DNA from: JABDQZ01 sp963801985
Lineage (GTDB): Bacteria > Pseudomonadota > Gammaproteobacteria > Chromatiales > Chromatiaceae
Direction: 5' to 3'
NCBI GenBank assembly: GCA_963801985.1
Contig: CAWDGV010000021.1
Location: 20,222-84,221, forward strand
Length of the DNA: 64,000 bases
Of this stretch, positions 27,991-38,609 are shown one piece after another (within the stretch, counting starts at the first letter, position 1; the number at the start of each line of letters is the position of its first letter). The position numbers and the translations under genes are program-made. Below the pieces are notes generated by a model. It saw only the letters and a list, made by a program, of their open reading frames with translations, made no database searches and had not been told where the DNA came from.

Positions 27991-30141
27991 ATGGAACACA
28001 TAGCTGAAAAAAGTTATTTATTACTAATCAGTATTCACGGGCTAATACGGGGTCATGATCTGGAGCTGGGCCGTGATGCCGATACTGGTGGACAAACCAA
28101 GTACGCACTTGACCTGGCACGCAGTCTTGCTGAATCTGATAGTGTCCACCAGGTTGACCTGGTGACACGTCGTATAGTCGATCCTGACGTCAGTGATGAT
28201 TATTCACAACCTGTTGAAAAGATTTCAGATAAAGTTCGTATTATCCGCATAGATGCCGGACCTGATGAATACCTTCCCAAAGAGCAGCTTTGGGATCACC
28301 TGGACAGCTTCATGGATAACCTGCTGAACTGGCTTAATGAGCAGCCCAGGATGCCGGACCTGGTGCACAGTCATTATGCTGATGCCGGATATGTGGGCGT
28401 CAGGCTTTCCAACCTGTTAAGCGTACCGCTGGTACATACCGGACATTCTCTCGGCAGGGATAAACGTAAACGTCTGTTGGCCCGTGGGTTGTCACGTGAA
28501 GAAATCGAACAGACCTATAATATTGCCCGGCGTATCGATGCCGAAGAAGAAATTCTGGCAAATGCTGATCTGGTTATAACAAGTACGCATAATGAAATTG
28601 AGTCGCAGTATGGTCTCTATAATTATTATGATCCTGAACGCATGGCGATTATTCCGCCTGGAACCAATCTGGACCAGTTTCATCCGCCTGCAGAAGGTGA
28701 ACAGATTGCATTCAAACAACAGCTGGACCATTTTCTGAAAGAACCCGATAAACCTTTGATCCTGGCATTGTCACGACCTGACGAACGCAAAAATATTCTT
28801 ATCCTGCTCGAAGCTTATGGTGAGTCTGAAGAACTGCAGAAACGGGCTAATCTTTTAATTGTTGCAGGAATCAGGGATGACATTACAGACTTGGATAAGG
28901 GAGCTCAAACTGTTTTTAAAAACATTTTGTTGTTGATTGATAACTATGATCTGTATGGACGTGTAGCCATTCCTAAGTCACACCGTGCTGAGGAAGTACC
29001 GGAAATTTACCGCCTTGTAACCTTGAGTAAAGGCATTTTTATCAATCCAGCGTTGACAGAACCGTTTGGATTAACATTATTAGAAGCTGCGGCCAGCGGA
29101 GTGCCAGTTGTTGCAACTGAAAATGGTGGTCCGGTTGATATCATTGCCAACTGTGAATGTGGAGAACTGGTCGATCCACTTGATAAACAGGAAATTACCC
29201 AGGCATTGTTGAAATACCTGACTGACGAGCATGCCTGGGAATGTGTATCAAGAAATGGTATAGAAGGTGTGCGAAAGCATTATTCATGGCAGGCACATGT
29301 CAAAAACTACCTGGCTAAAGTGAGTAAGCTGGAAGGCAAGTATGAAGCGTTGCCTGAAGAGCAACCTGTCCCCAAAGCCCAGAGATACCGGGACCGGGCA
29401 ATTTTTACTGATCTTGATCAGAACCTGATCGGCAATCCAATTGCTTTGAAAAAATTTATTGCGGTAATCAAGGAAAACCGCAAATGTGTGTCTTTGGGTA
29501 TCGCTACAGGCAGAAGAATCGATTCTGCCCTGGCGATTATGAAAAAGCACGGCATACCCAGGCCGGATATACTAATCAGTAGTCTTGGTACCCGCATTCA
29601 CTATGGTCAAAACCTGACCGAAGATGATTTCTGGACAGACCATATCGATCATGACTGGACGCCCAGACGTATCAGTAAACTTCTTGCAGAAATACCGGGG
29701 TTAACTAGGCAGCCCAAGTCGGAACAAACTCCATTCAAGATTTCCTATTATTATGATGAAAATAAAGCGCCTGGCCTGCATGAGATAATCAGCCTGGTCA
29801 GGCAAAAGGAAATTACAGCCAATGTTATTTTGTCATTCGGGCAGTTCCTGGATGTCATTCCGTCACGCGCGTCCAAGGGGCAGGCATTACGTTATGTTGC
29901 ACAGCGGCTGGAAATTCCACTGGAACATACGTTGGTTGCAGGTGGTTCCGGTGCGGATGAAGATATGATGCGGGGTAATACCCTGGCTGTTGTTGTTGAG
30001 AACCGTCATCATGAAGAGTTATCGCAACTGGATGATGTAGACCGTATTTATTTTGCAGGTCAGTCGCATGCATCGGGGATAATGGAAGCCCTGGAGTATT
30101 ATGATTTCTTTAATGCCTGCAAGGTGCCTGATGCCAGATAA
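27991..30141 (+). CDS. sps: Sucrose-phosphate synthase
   Basis: 716 residues. The GT4 glycosyltransferase part (~8-470) shows SIHGLIRG, GRDADTGGQTKYALDLAR, HSHYADAGY, TGHSLGRDKR, ALSRPDERKN and the donor-site EPFGLTLLEAAASGVPVVATENGGP. The C-terminal ~230 residues form a HAD domain like that of sucrose-phosphate phosphatase, but the first motif reads TDLDQNLIG, with Asn where a Thr/Val is usual, so it may be inactive. It joins UDP-glucose and fructose-6-phosphate to sucrose-6-phosphate. ATG 27991 is chosen; TTG 27988 is adjacent and no clear ribosome site is seen. First gene of the sucrose operon, 128 bp after the amidotransferase gene. Confidence 0.93.
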   Translation: MEHIAEKSYLLLISIHGLIRGHDLELGRDADTGGQTKYALDLARSLAESDSVHQVDLVTRRIVDPDVSDDYSQPVEKISDKVRIIRIDAGPDEYLPKEQLWDHLDSFMDNLLNWLNEQPRMPDLVHSHYADAGYVGVRLSNLLSVPLVHTGHSLGRDKRKRLLARGLSREEIEQTYNIARRIDAEEEILANADLVITSTHNEIESQYGLYNYYDPERMAIIPPGTNLDQFHPPAEGEQIAFKQQLDHFLKEPDKPLILALSRPDERKNILILLEAYGESEELQKRANLLIVAGIRDDITDLDKGAQTVFKNILLLIDNYDLYGRVAIPKSHRAEEVPEIYRLVTLSKGIFINPALTEPFGLTLLEAAASGVPVVATENGGPVDIIANCECGELVDPLDKQEITQALLKYLTDEHAWECVSRNGIEGVRKHYSWQAHVKNYLAKVSKLEGKYEALPEEQPVPKAQRYRDRAIFTDLDQNLIGNPIALKKFIAVIKENRKCVSLGIATGRRIDSALAIMKKHGIPRPDILISSLGTRIHYGQNLTEDDFWTDHIDHDWTPRRISKLLAEIPGLTRQPKSEQTPFKISYYYDENKAPGLHEIISLVRQKEITANVILSFGQFLDVIPSRASKGQALRYVAQRLEIPLEHTLVAGGSGADEDMMRGNTLAVVVENRHHEELSQLDDVDRIYFAGQSHASGIMEALEYYDFFNACKVPDAR

Positions 30142-30997
30142 ACTACTGATTTGTACAGACCTGGATCGCACTTTGATACCCAATGGGCCTCAGCCTGAAT
30201 CTCCGGGCGCACGTAAATATTTCTCCTCTCTGGTTGAAAGACCTGGAGTTGTTTTGGCTTATGTCAGTGGCAGATATAGCAAGCTCATCCAAAAAGCGAT
30301 TAATAACTACTTTCTACCCATGCCGGATTTCGTAATTGGTGATGTGGGCACCACGATTTATCATGTTGGTAAGGATAATGAATGGCAAAGACAGACTGAA
30401 TGGGAAGATAGAATTGCTGCTGACTGGAATGGTAGAACGCATTCGGATTTGAAGACGATGCTCAATGATATCCATGCATTGCGTCCACAGGAATCAGCTA
30501 AGCAGAACCATTTCAAGTTGAGTTACTACGTGCCATTGCAGTCTAATCGAGAGGCAATCACTGCCCTGATCAAACAGCGATTCAAAGATGCAGATGTAAA
30601 GTCCAGCTTGATCTGGAGTGTTGACGAGCCCGCCGGTATAGGCTTGCTGGATATCCTGCCAGCCAGGGCATCGAAATATCATGCTATTGAAGCTTTGATG
30701 AGCATTCATGGTTTCAGCTATGACAACACAGTCTTTTGTGGTGATAGCGGTAATGATATAGAAGTGTTGGCAAGTCCAATTCCTGCCGTACTGGTCGGAA
30801 ACAGTCAACCGGATGTAAGGGAACTGGCTACCTTGTTAGCTAAAGAAAACGGCTATAGAAAAGAACTCTATATAGCCAAAGGTGGTTTTTTAGGCATGAA
30901 TGGTAATTATAGTGCTGGCATGCTGGAAGGAATTGCTCATTATTATCCCTGGACCAAAGAATGGATGAGGATGAAAGAAAGTGAAGATAAATTATGA
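30131..30997 (+). CDS. spp: Sucrose-phosphate phosphatase (HAD family)
   Basis: 288 residues. HAD motif I CTDLDRTLIP at the start, a C2 cap, and late motifs (SKYHAIEALM, FCGDSGNDIEVL) typical of sucrose-6-phosphate phosphatase. It removes phosphate from the product of the preceding synthase. ATG 30131 overlaps the synthase stop by 11 bases and follows AAGGTG, so translation is coupled; an upstream in-frame ATG at 30101 adds ten residues without support. The gene overlaps the fructokinase gene by four bases. Confidence 0.92.
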   Translation: MPDKLLICTDLDRTLIPNGPQPESPGARKYFSSLVERPGVVLAYVSGRYSKLIQKAINNYFLPMPDFVIGDVGTTIYHVGKDNEWQRQTEWEDRIAADWNGRTHSDLKTMLNDIHALRPQESAKQNHFKLSYYVPLQSNREAITALIKQRFKDADVKSSLIWSVDEPAGIGLLDILPARASKYHAIEALMSIHGFSYDNTVFCGDSGNDIEVLASPIPAVLVGNSQPDVRELATLLAKENGYRKELYIAKGGFLGMNGNYSAGMLEGIAHYYPWTKEWMRMKESEDKL

Positions 30998-31875
30998 GTG
31001 AAGAGCTGTGTATTTTTGGTGAAGTGCTGTTTGATGTTTTTCCTGATGGTCATCGGGTACTTGGTGGCGCGCCTTTTAACGTTGCATGGCATCTGCAGGC
31101 ATTTTCACAGGCACCTTTTTTTATCAGTCGTGTTGGAAATGATCCAGAAGGTATACATATACGAAAAGCCATGCTCGACTGGGGTATGAATACTTTGGCT
31201 TTGCAGACTGATGCAAGTCTAGCCACGGGTAGAGTGAGTATAGAACTGCATGATGGTGAACCGGAATACGATATAGTTGAGCCTGCTGCCTACGATGCTA
31301 TTGAAGTATTGCCCGGTTGTGAACCGGCTTGCCAGTTTCTCTATCACGGCAGTCTGGCTATCAGAAATGAATTTTCCCGCCAGGCACTTGAACAGCTTAA
31401 AAGCTGTCAGCACAAGACAGTGTTTGTCGATGTGAATCTGCGTAATCCCTGGTGGGAAAAACATGTTGTCACCGAACTGCTAAAAGCAGCTGACTGGGTG
31501 AAACTTAATACTGATGAATTCAATTTACTCTATTCTTCAAATGAAAGTGGTAAAAATGCCTTGTTAGCATTCATTGCTGAATACGAGTTACAGGGAGTGA
31601 TCCTGACGCATGGCAATGCTGGCGCTGAGATTATGACAGCGAATGCTGAACACCATGAAATCAAACCAGATATAGCAGTTGAAGTTGTCGATTCAGTTGG
31701 AGCGGGAGATGCTTTTTCTGCGGTGACTATCATGGGGCTTAACAACGACTGGTCATTAAAGACAACCATGCAACGTGCACAGAGCTTTGCCTCGGCAATA
31801 GTTGGTCAACGCGGTGCTACAGTCACAGACCAGGGCTTTTACCAGAACTTTTTAAATTCCTGGGATCTCAGCTAG
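30994..31875 (+). CDS. fruK: Fructokinase (PfkB family)
   Basis: 293 residues. PfkB family signs: FGEVLFDVFPDG and GGAPFNVAWHL near the start, and the C-terminal signature VDSVGAGDAFSA with the catalytic Asp. It phosphorylates fructose to fructose-6-phosphate. The same four genes (sps, spp, fruK, ams) form the sucrose operon of halophilic methanotrophs such as Methylomicrobium alcaliphilum, where the kinase recycles fructose set free by amylosucrase. Confidence 0.92.
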   Translation: MSEELCIFGEVLFDVFPDGHRVLGGAPFNVAWHLQAFSQAPFFISRVGNDPEGIHIRKAMLDWGMNTLALQTDASLATGRVSIELHDGEPEYDIVEPAAYDAIEVLPGCEPACQFLYHGSLAIRNEFSRQALEQLKSCQHKTVFVDVNLRNPWWEKHVVTELLKAADWVKLNTDEFNLLYSSNESGKNALLAFIAEYELQGVILTHGNAGAEIMTANAEHHEIKPDIAVEVVDSVGAGDAFSAVTIMGLNNDWSLKTTMQRAQSFASAIVGQRGATVTDQGFYQNFLNSWDLS

Positions 31876-31893
31876 AAAGCGGAATAGCATTTT

Positions 31894-33868
31894 ATGTATG
31901 AACAAGTTTCACATTCATTACTGAACCAGATACTCGACGAAATCAAGCCCGAGATTCGTAAACGAAACCTGTTGCGTTTTTATACCCGACTGGGTGCTAA
32001 CTTCTATGCCATCCATTCTTTATTTACGCATCTTTATGGTCAACGTGAAGATTTTCTACAGCAGATGGTCAGGCTGGTTGAGGTGTTGGCAACCCGCTAT
32101 ATAGAACGTGCAGATGACCTTGAGGCACTGGATATTGAGCGTGAATCCAACCATAACTGGTTTCTGGATCAGCAATGGGTAGCCATGGCTTTATATGCCG
32201 ATGGTTTTGCACGAGACCTGAAAGGTATTCAGAAGCATTGTTCCTATCTACAGGAACTCGGCATCAACATGCTGCATATTATGCCCATGATGAAGTGTCC
32301 AGAAGGTGCCAGTGATGGCGGCTATGCTATTAGTGACTTTCGTGATATCGATGAACGTTATGGAACAGTTGAAGACCTGCGTTTGTTAGCATCTCACCTG
32401 CGAAAGCGCGAAATGCTTTTGACGCTTGATGTGGTGGTGAATCATACCTCGAATCAACATGAATGGGCTACCAAGGCCCGCCAGGGTGATACCCGGTACC
32501 AGGATTACTTATTATACCTTTCCTGATCGTGATATCCCCGATATGTTTGAAGAAACCATGCCGGAAATTTTTCCAGAAACCTCTCCTGGCAATTTCACCT
32601 TTGACGAGTCCATGAACAGATGGGTGATGACAGTTTTCAATAATTACCAGTGGGATCTGAATTACAGCAATCCCGCGGTATTTATTGAAATGGTCGATAT
32701 CATCCTGTTCTGGGCAAACCAGGGCGCTGATATAATCAGGCTGGATGCGGTTGCTTTTTTATGGAAAAAAATAGGCACTATCAGCCAAAATGAGAGGGAA
32801 GCGCACCTGATTCTGCAATTGATGAAAGACTGTTGTCAGGTTACCGCGCCTGGTACCGTGTTTATAGCCGAGGCAATCGTGACACCTACCGAGATTGTCA
32901 AATACTTTGGCGAGGATGCAGTTATTGCCAAGGAATGCGAGATTGCCTATAACGCTACTTTCATGGCTTTATTGTGGGACAGTGTTGCCACCAAGAATGC
33001 CAAGTTGCTAACGCAGGGCATTAAAAGTCTGCCTACTAAGCTGAATAGGGCCACCTGGCTGAATTACGTACGCTGTCATGATGATATTGGGCTGGGCTTT
33101 GATGACGTTGACATTGTGGCAGCGGGGTATCAGCCAGTCTCTCACAGGAAATTCTTATTGGACTATTTTACCGGCGCTTATGATGACTCAATAGCGCGGG
33201 GCGTACCCTTTGGACGGAATTTGAAAACAGGTGATGCACGTATATCTGGGTCTTTGGCATCGCTTGTCGGGCTTGAAGTCGCAATTAAAAACAATGACCA
33301 GCAAATGATTGATGATGCCATCCAAATGATTTTACTGCTTCATAGTATGATCATGTCATTTGGCGGTATACCACTGCTGTATTACGGGGATGAAATTGGC
33401 ACACTGAATGATGACTCGTACCTGGAGGATGAAGCTAAGGCTAATGATACGCGCTGGATTCACCGCCCCAGGATAAACTGGAATAAAGCTGATTTACGAC
33501 ATAAGCATGGTTCTGTCGAGCAGCGTATTTATTCAGGTATTCAAAAGCTGATTGCAGTCAGAAAATCTATTCCGGCATTTGCTGATTACAACAATCGCGA
33601 ACTCATTGAAGTGGAAAATGAGCACCTGTTTGTTTTCGTGAGGGATAATCCCGAGTGTGGCAGGGAAGAAATTCTTGTAGTCGCCAACTTTGATTCCAAA
33701 CCACAGCATCTGAATTTATCTGATCTTGGTAACAGAGGTCACTTCTACTTGGCACATTTAAAAGATTTAATTAGCGGTGGTTCACCGGCAATATTTAAAG
33801 ATGAACTGGTCATTCCTCCATATCATTTCTATTGGTTAACGGATCAGTATTCAACTGCGCAGTTGTAG
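31894..33868 (+). CDS. ams: Amylosucrase / sucrose hydrolase, GH13 (frameshifted)
   Basis: About 657 residues over two frames. The helical N-domain (~1-90) precedes a GH13 barrel with all four conserved regions: DVVVNHTSN, ADIIRLDAVAFLWKK (nucleophile Asp), FIAEAI (acid Glu) and VRCHDDIGLGF, plus a C-terminal beta-domain. The frame breaks at 32509-32510, where one extra T in GATTACTTATTAT would otherwise read DYYYTFPDRD. Everything else is intact, so the enzyme is probably functional in the organism and the indel an error or very recent. It splits sucrose and transfers glucose to glucan, linking sucrose to glycogen. Last gene of the operon. Confidence 0.9.
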
Positions 33869-34151
33869 CTAACAGGTTATCTACACAATTTATAGCTTTC
33901 AATTTATATGTGAGTCCAAACTAAATACTAAAGATTCCTCTTTGAATGTGTCCTCCTATCTTTGCGCAATATACGTTCCCTTATCAAAGGACAGACAATG
34001 GAAAATCAACCACTTATCCACATGAAAAACGGAATACACGACATTAATTGCTCGGTATTATCGGACGCATGTGGGCTATATTTATAGTTAGCCTTAGGGA
34101 GGTCGTTTTGGTGATGTACAAATCGGCATGTCATAGCCGTTCGAGGGTCGA
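33869..34151 (+). other. Intergenic region with a possible 29-residue ORF
   Basis: 283 bp of AT-rich DNA. ATG 33998 to TAG 34087 encodes 29 residues (MENQPLIHMKNGIHDINC...) with AAGGA eight bases upstream; nothing identifies it. One perfect DnaA-box match (TTATCCACA, 34014-34022) and one near match (TTATCTACA, 33877-33885) occur, too few and too isolated to suggest an origin. Confidence 0.25.
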
Positions 34152-35171
34152 GTGTTTTCTTCCTTGATCTTCAACGTAATTGTCTTTGGCGTCGCTGCCC
34201 TGGTGATCATCATTGCGGGCAGTCGACTGGCGCTGTGGGCTGATACTTTGGCCGACCGAACCGGCCTGGGCGAGGCGCTCTTCGGGCTCTTGTTCCTGGC
34301 CGGGGTTACCTCACTGCCTGACTTCGCCGCGACCCTGAGCGCCGCGGTAGATGCCCGTCCCGACCTGGCCATGAGCAACGTCATGGGCAGCATGGCCGTG
34401 AATCTGGTATTTCTTGGCGTGGCCGACATCGTCTACCGCAAAGCCAACCTGGAACATGCGTCCGCGTCCCCTGTCAACCTGACGCTGGCGGGATTGTTGA
34501 TTGTGTTGCTGACTTTGCCGCTGCTCGCAACCTTTACACCGATGGTCACCCAGTGGGGCGTGCACCCGATCACGCCAGTGATCGTCGCCGCTTATCTGTT
34601 CGGCCTGCACTTGGTTCACCGTACGCGGGCAAGGCCTATGTGGTTCCCTCGACTGACCCTCCAGACAGTTTCAGATGAGCCCGAAAGGCGTCATCGTGGA
34701 CGTTTGTCCACTGTGTGGCTTGGCTTCATCGGAATGGCTGTCGTGACTGGCATGGCTGGCTGGATCCTGATGGAGGCAGCAAAGGGCATCGCTGACCAGA
34801 CCGGGCTGTCCGAAACCCTGGTCGGCGGCCTGTTCACCGCTCTGGCTACTTCCACTCCCGAGTTGGTGACCACCATCGCAGCGATACGAATTGGGGCGCT
34901 GACTCTGGCAGTAAGCAATATCTTCGGCACCAACTGCTTCAACATGCTCGTTGTCGCCGCAGCTGACGCGGGCTATGCTCAAGGCTCCATCTACCACGAC
35001 ATGGCACCGGTTCAGATGACGTGGGGCCTGGTGAGCATCCTGATGACCGCCATCCTGCTACTTGGATTGGTGCGACGAGAGACCTATGGGATCGGCCGAA
35101 TCGGATTCGAAAGTGCTCTGATCCTGAGCGTTTACGCTATCGCGCTTAGCGTCATTGTGATGAGCACCTGA
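34152..35171 (+). CDS. CaCA-family cation exchanger (sodium/calcium exchanger-like)
   Basis: 339 residues with about ten membrane helices in two homologous halves. The alpha-repeats are plain: TGLGEALFGLLFLAGVTSLP and TGLSETLVGGLFTALATSTP, each followed by an acidic/asparagine-bearing helix (SNVMGSMAVNL and SNIFGTNCFNM). These repeats form the ion path in Ca2+/cation antiporters. GTG 34152 is the first sensible start; no strong ribosome site is seen. The DNA is clearly more GC-rich than both flanks, with C/G-ending codons, suggesting transfer from a high-GC donor. It is monocistronic and its neighbours give no clue to the ion. Confidence 0.85.
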   Translation: MFSSLIFNVIVFGVAALVIIIAGSRLALWADTLADRTGLGEALFGLLFLAGVTSLPDFAATLSAAVDARPDLAMSNVMGSMAVNLVFLGVADIVYRKANLEHASASPVNLTLAGLLIVLLTLPLLATFTPMVTQWGVHPITPVIVAAYLFGLHLVHRTRARPMWFPRLTLQTVSDEPERRHRGRLSTVWLGFIGMAVVTGMAGWILMEAAKGIADQTGLSETLVGGLFTALATSTPELVTTIAAIRIGALTLAVSNIFGTNCFNMLVVAAADAGYAQGSIYHDMAPVQMTWGLVSILMTAILLLGLVRRETYGIGRIGFESALILSVYAIALSVIVMST

Positions 35172-35522
35172 GCCCGCTGAAATGCTGGAAGAAGGACAGC
35201 TACGAAAGCTGCACGACAAAGGCTAACAAATTACTCAAGCCGCTTTGCCTCACTTCGTTCGGCAAACGTCTTAGCTCAACTCTTACTGTGTCAAGTGACT
35301 GGCTGCTTTCTTAGAGACTTTTTATGAAGTTCTATTGTCGAAAAATAGGCAAAGTGCTGGCATTGGATTCAGTGAATTAAAATATTGTTTATACGGTTAC
35401 CTTACTTAGCGACTATTAAAATTGACTGATAAAAGCTAATTTATGATGAGTTATGAACAAATAGAAATTTTATTCAAATGTATTACCAGAAATAACCAAA
35501 TTAAGGGGACTTTGTTTAAAAA
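35172..35522. other. Intergenic region, nothing recognised
   Basis: 351 bp between the exchanger and the truncated acyltransferase. The first ~110 bp continue the GC-richer composition and the rest is AT-rich; the switch near 35280 probably marks the edge of the transferred segment. No gene, hairpin terminator or inverted repeat that I trust. Confidence 0.4.
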
Positions 35523-36785
35523 TTAAAGATTCCAATAACTTTGAAAAAATTGCCAGGACAGAAACCACGAATAACTATGTAAGAAATGATTCGAGTCAGC
35601 CATGAAAACAGCACTGCATTTTTCATCATTACAAATTAAGTTTTCTACACCATCCCAAACAACCAAAAGACCTTCACTTTCAAGTATTTTGAGCCTTTCA
35701 AAAATTGATTTTCTGTTGCTTATAAATTCATTTTTATCAATTTCGCATGCAGCTGGGATGTAAGGCCTATACCACTCTTCGACACATAAGGCTGTATCCA
35801 CATTCTCCGTATGAATCTCATAAAATTGTGCAGAGTCAAGATAGACAATAACGTCAACATTTTTTTGTTTTAATTGAGTGGCTAGGTCACTTAACTTCTC
35901 AATATGATAATTGAGAGCGACTAAACGCTCTTCGCTTGAATGGTTTTTATTCCATTTTACTGCATACATCGAATATAAAGAACTTGAGATGATTACAGTG
36001 TCACCTTGTTTTACCTTGCTTATCAAATCTTTTCGAATTTTTTGTTGTACGCTATCACATTGAGACATACCTTTTCGGTAATCTCCCGGAAATCCACAAG
36101 CTTGAACCCACGCATTAACAAAGTTCAAGCCTTTTTTTGTAGCAAAATAAGAAATAGGGTCTTTAAATTGATGGGAATGCGAATCTCCCAACAGGTAAAC
36201 AGTGTTTTTTGAATTATTACTCAATCCGCAAGAATCTGGCGAAAGATCGATTTGTGTTTTAGTGTTCGGATTAAAAACACAATGATTTACATTCCAATTC
36301 GGAATAGTGTAACTCGCTAATGATTCGTTTGGTTTTTCCCCCAGATAAAACGAGTTAGCGCTTTTGGCTAAAAATATAATGAAGACAGAAGATAATATTG
36401 AAGTTGTGATTCCATAAATTAGTATTTTATTCTTGTTTATTATGCTTGCTTTTCTAAATCTTTTTTCGACAAAAGCGTAAGATATAAAAGAAAAGAAAAA
36501 TATTAACGATACCTGTAAAGGTATCGACCACCAGTGAATACCAATAGTCCATTTACTAATTACAATAATACTCCAGTGCCAAAGATATAAAGAATAAGAC
36601 ATCAAACCGATGAAGATAACTGGTCTGTATGTCAAAATAATAAATAGATATGAATTATTTTTTGTTAATAGAATTACTATTCCAGAGAATAGTACTATTA
36701 GTGTTGTGCTTAATATCTTGTAATTCGATGGCAAAAACAATGTAAGCAACAATAAGATAAAAGAAGAGGTCACTGGGACCTCCAA
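35523..36785 (-). pseudogene. Acyltransferase-3/SGNH O-acetylase, N-terminally truncated
   Basis: 420 codons. Only the last four or so membrane helices of an acyltransferase-3 domain remain (including FIGLMSYSLYLWHWSII, the conserved end of the domain), followed by a complete periplasmic SGNH-like domain with GDSHSHQF and a late MADSNHFLHS (Asp/His). Family members (OafA-type O-antigen acetylases) are ~620-680 residues, so roughly 230 residues, including the catalytic His of the membrane part, are missing. The DNA just upstream is an intergenic repeat, so the 5' end was probably lost by rearrangement. Confidence 0.75.
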
Positions 36786-36807
36786 ATAGCGGCGATCACT
36801 TATCTTA

Positions 36808-36851
36808 AATCCATCCTCAATGACAGCTTCTCATAAGCTGTCGTTCAAGAG
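36808..36851. repeat. Intergenic hairpin repeat, copy A
   Basis: Contains a perfect hairpin GACAGCTT-CTCAT-AAGCTGTC (36822-36842). Copy at 55598-55642 keeps the surrounding words (AAATCC...CTCAATG...CTCATAAGC) and the hairpin in shorter form (CTGCTT/AAGCAG). REP-like short repeat, function unknown. Confidence 0.5.
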
Positions 36852-37050
36852 TATCACCCTGGAAGGCAGGTTCAGGTCGGAAGCAGAGGTTGCCTTAATT
36901 TCTCTTGTTGGCAGGGACCGCTGATGATCGGCCAGTTGTTACTTCAAGAGGGTTCTAATAAAAGCCAATATCGGTATTGCATAAATCCTGAATATCTCCG
37001 AACCAATCTTCTTCTATACTGTTCAAAAAAATAATAAAAGGAACACTTGC

Positions 37051-37332
37051 ATGAACAATAAAGAAACCGATAAAGGCATCATTGCTTTACTGATGAAAAC
37101 ATTCGAGGAAGAAATGCTGCCTCGTGCTCTAGAGATTAAAAAAAGACTTGATATCGGAGAACTTCTTTCTGAGGCTGATCTTATATTTATAGACCGGGCA
37201 TTAGAAAGTTCAGATGAAATTTCACGACTAGCTCAAAAGTATCCGGAATATCAAAAGCTCTATTCTCAAAGAGCATCACTTTGTCGAGAAATTACTGAAA
37301 AGGCATTAGTAAATGAAAAAAATCGTGGTTAA
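37051..37332 (+). CDS. Hypothetical helical protein
   Basis: 93 residues, mostly charged alpha-helix (MKTFEEEMLPRALEIKKRLD, ADLIFIDRALESSDEISRLAQK), no signal or membrane segment. The composition fits a small cytoplasmic protein; I do not recognise the family. A GGAAC-type ribosome site lies before ATG 37051. It is isolated, with the truncated acyltransferase behind it and a repeat-bearing spacer in front. Confidence 0.6.
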   Translation: MNNKETDKGIIALLMKTFEEEMLPRALEIKKRLDIGELLSEADLIFIDRALESSDEISRLAQKYPEYQKLYSQRASLCREITEKALVNEKNRG

Positions 37333-38002
37333 TGTAGATCACTCTGAACTCCAACAGACAATTCTGAATAGTCGGACTTGATCAAATATGACAAAGCGGT
37401 CATTGTTCCAGCAAACGTGACCTACTTAAACTGCTGAACATCAGTCATTGTGTAGAATTTGTACAATAGTCCGGTGTCTGTCCATAGCTGCCAGTCGTAT
37501 AGGCGAATTGCTGTATGAGCGAGTGAGTGCTTTTCAGCCAGGCTGTGTAAAAACACATTTTTGCTCCAGTCTTCCTGTTTTTCTACCTATTTTCATTTCG
37601 AGAGGTCAAAATACTGCCTGTGACAGTAATTTGTTTTCCATACCCAGGTCTTCAGATTAATATTCAAATCAGCATGTAAAGCCAATATGAGGGCTGCACA
37701 AGACAAGAAATGCAGACTTACGCCTGCATTTGACCTTCTCCCCAAAGGGATACCACTCTCTGTGAGAGAAAGTTAATGCCTGTCAATTCCAATTGTGATG
37801 GGTGTTGTACAAGTATCAGACGAACAGCAATCACTCACAGGGAAATCCTTAAAAGGGATGATATTTTTCTGATTATGCTCTTATTTTAATTTAGAGCAAA
37901 GTGTCAGCTCTTTCACGTGGTTCCTAAAAACAAATCAATATCCCAGATATAGTCATTCAGGAAAATCTTCAGCAAAGAGGGTGTGTGAAAATATATTTAC
38001 AT
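37333..38002. other. Long intergenic region with diverged repeat copy
   Basis: 670 bp without a credible gene. Bases 37432 to ~37513 align with 44102 to ~44185 (shared words GCTGAAC, TCAGTCA, TACAAT, GTCCGGTGTC), so the same intergenic repeat was placed twice and has drifted. The last ~80 bases lead into the arsR promoter. Short open frames here lack ribosome sites and similarity. Confidence 0.5.
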
Positions 38003-38034
38003 TTTGATATATGCTGTTTATGATATATATCAAA
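38003..38034. promoter_or_regulatory. ArsR-type operator overlapping the arsR start
   Basis: Inverted repeat TTTGATATAT (38003-38012) and ATATATCAAA (38025-38034), perfect 10-base arms separated by 12 bases, ending on the A of the arsR ATG. ArsR/SmtB repressors bind AT-rich dyads of this form at their own promoters, so metalloid-relieved autorepression is expected. Confidence 0.7.
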
Positions 38035-38312
38035 TGAAGAATATGAATCCAGAATCCATTCTTAGTGCGTTGGATAATTCCACGAGATTACGTTGTGTTC
38101 TGTTGCTAATGGAACATGGTGAATTATGTGTTTGTGAGCTTACCCATGTCATCGGTGCTGCTCAGCCAAACATGTCCCGAAATCTAGGGCAATTACGCGA
38201 AGCAGGGCTTGTGACTGATCGGCGTGAAGGTCAGTGGATTTATTACCAGATTAATCCTGACCTTCCTGATTGGGTACTCAGTTTAATTGAGGCTACGAAA
38301 ATCAGGGGCTGA
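38034..38312 (+). CDS. arsR: ArsR/SmtB-family metalloregulator
   Basis: 92 residues from ATG 38034 (ATG 38043 is a second option). Winged helix: LDNSTRLRCVLLLMEHGELCVCELTHVIGAAQPNMSRNLGQLREAGLV, with the ELCVCEL motif (Cys-Val-Cys) that binds As(III) in classic ArsR. It heads the arsenic operon and has a dyad operator over its start. Written with spaces for the motif: recognition helix AAQPNMSRNLG. Confidence 0.88.
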   Translation: MKNMNPESILSALDNSTRLRCVLLLMEHGELCVCELTHVIGAAQPNMSRNLGQLREAGLVTDRREGQWIYYQINPDLPDWVLSLIEATKIRG

Positions 38313-38609
38313 GACGCTTGAGCCTTACCAGTCAGATAAAAAAGTTCTGACCTGCATGCCTGGACGACCAGGCGCTAATCGCTGCGCCTAGCAAAAGCGC
38401 TTTAGAAGGCATTGACTGATGAGCGCACAGTGTGAAGTGACGGCCAAACAAGCTAACCGGTACAGCGATGGTTTTTTGAGCGTTATCTGACGCTATAAGT
38501 AGGTTTGTGTATTGTTTCTGGTATAGCACTTGGACATTTCTTCCAGATTTAATTCCAACATAAAACTTATATGCAGCTTGAATCTTCAATCCAATAAGGA
38601 GAAGCCAAC

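Noticed and set aside
33877..34022. DnaA boxes (one perfect, one near) suggesting a replication origin
   Set aside because: Only two, no dnaA/dnaN/gidA genes nearby, no AT-rich repeat array.
37448..37660. 70-codon frame in the spacer before arsR
   Set aside because: Lies in the intergenic repeat; no start signal.
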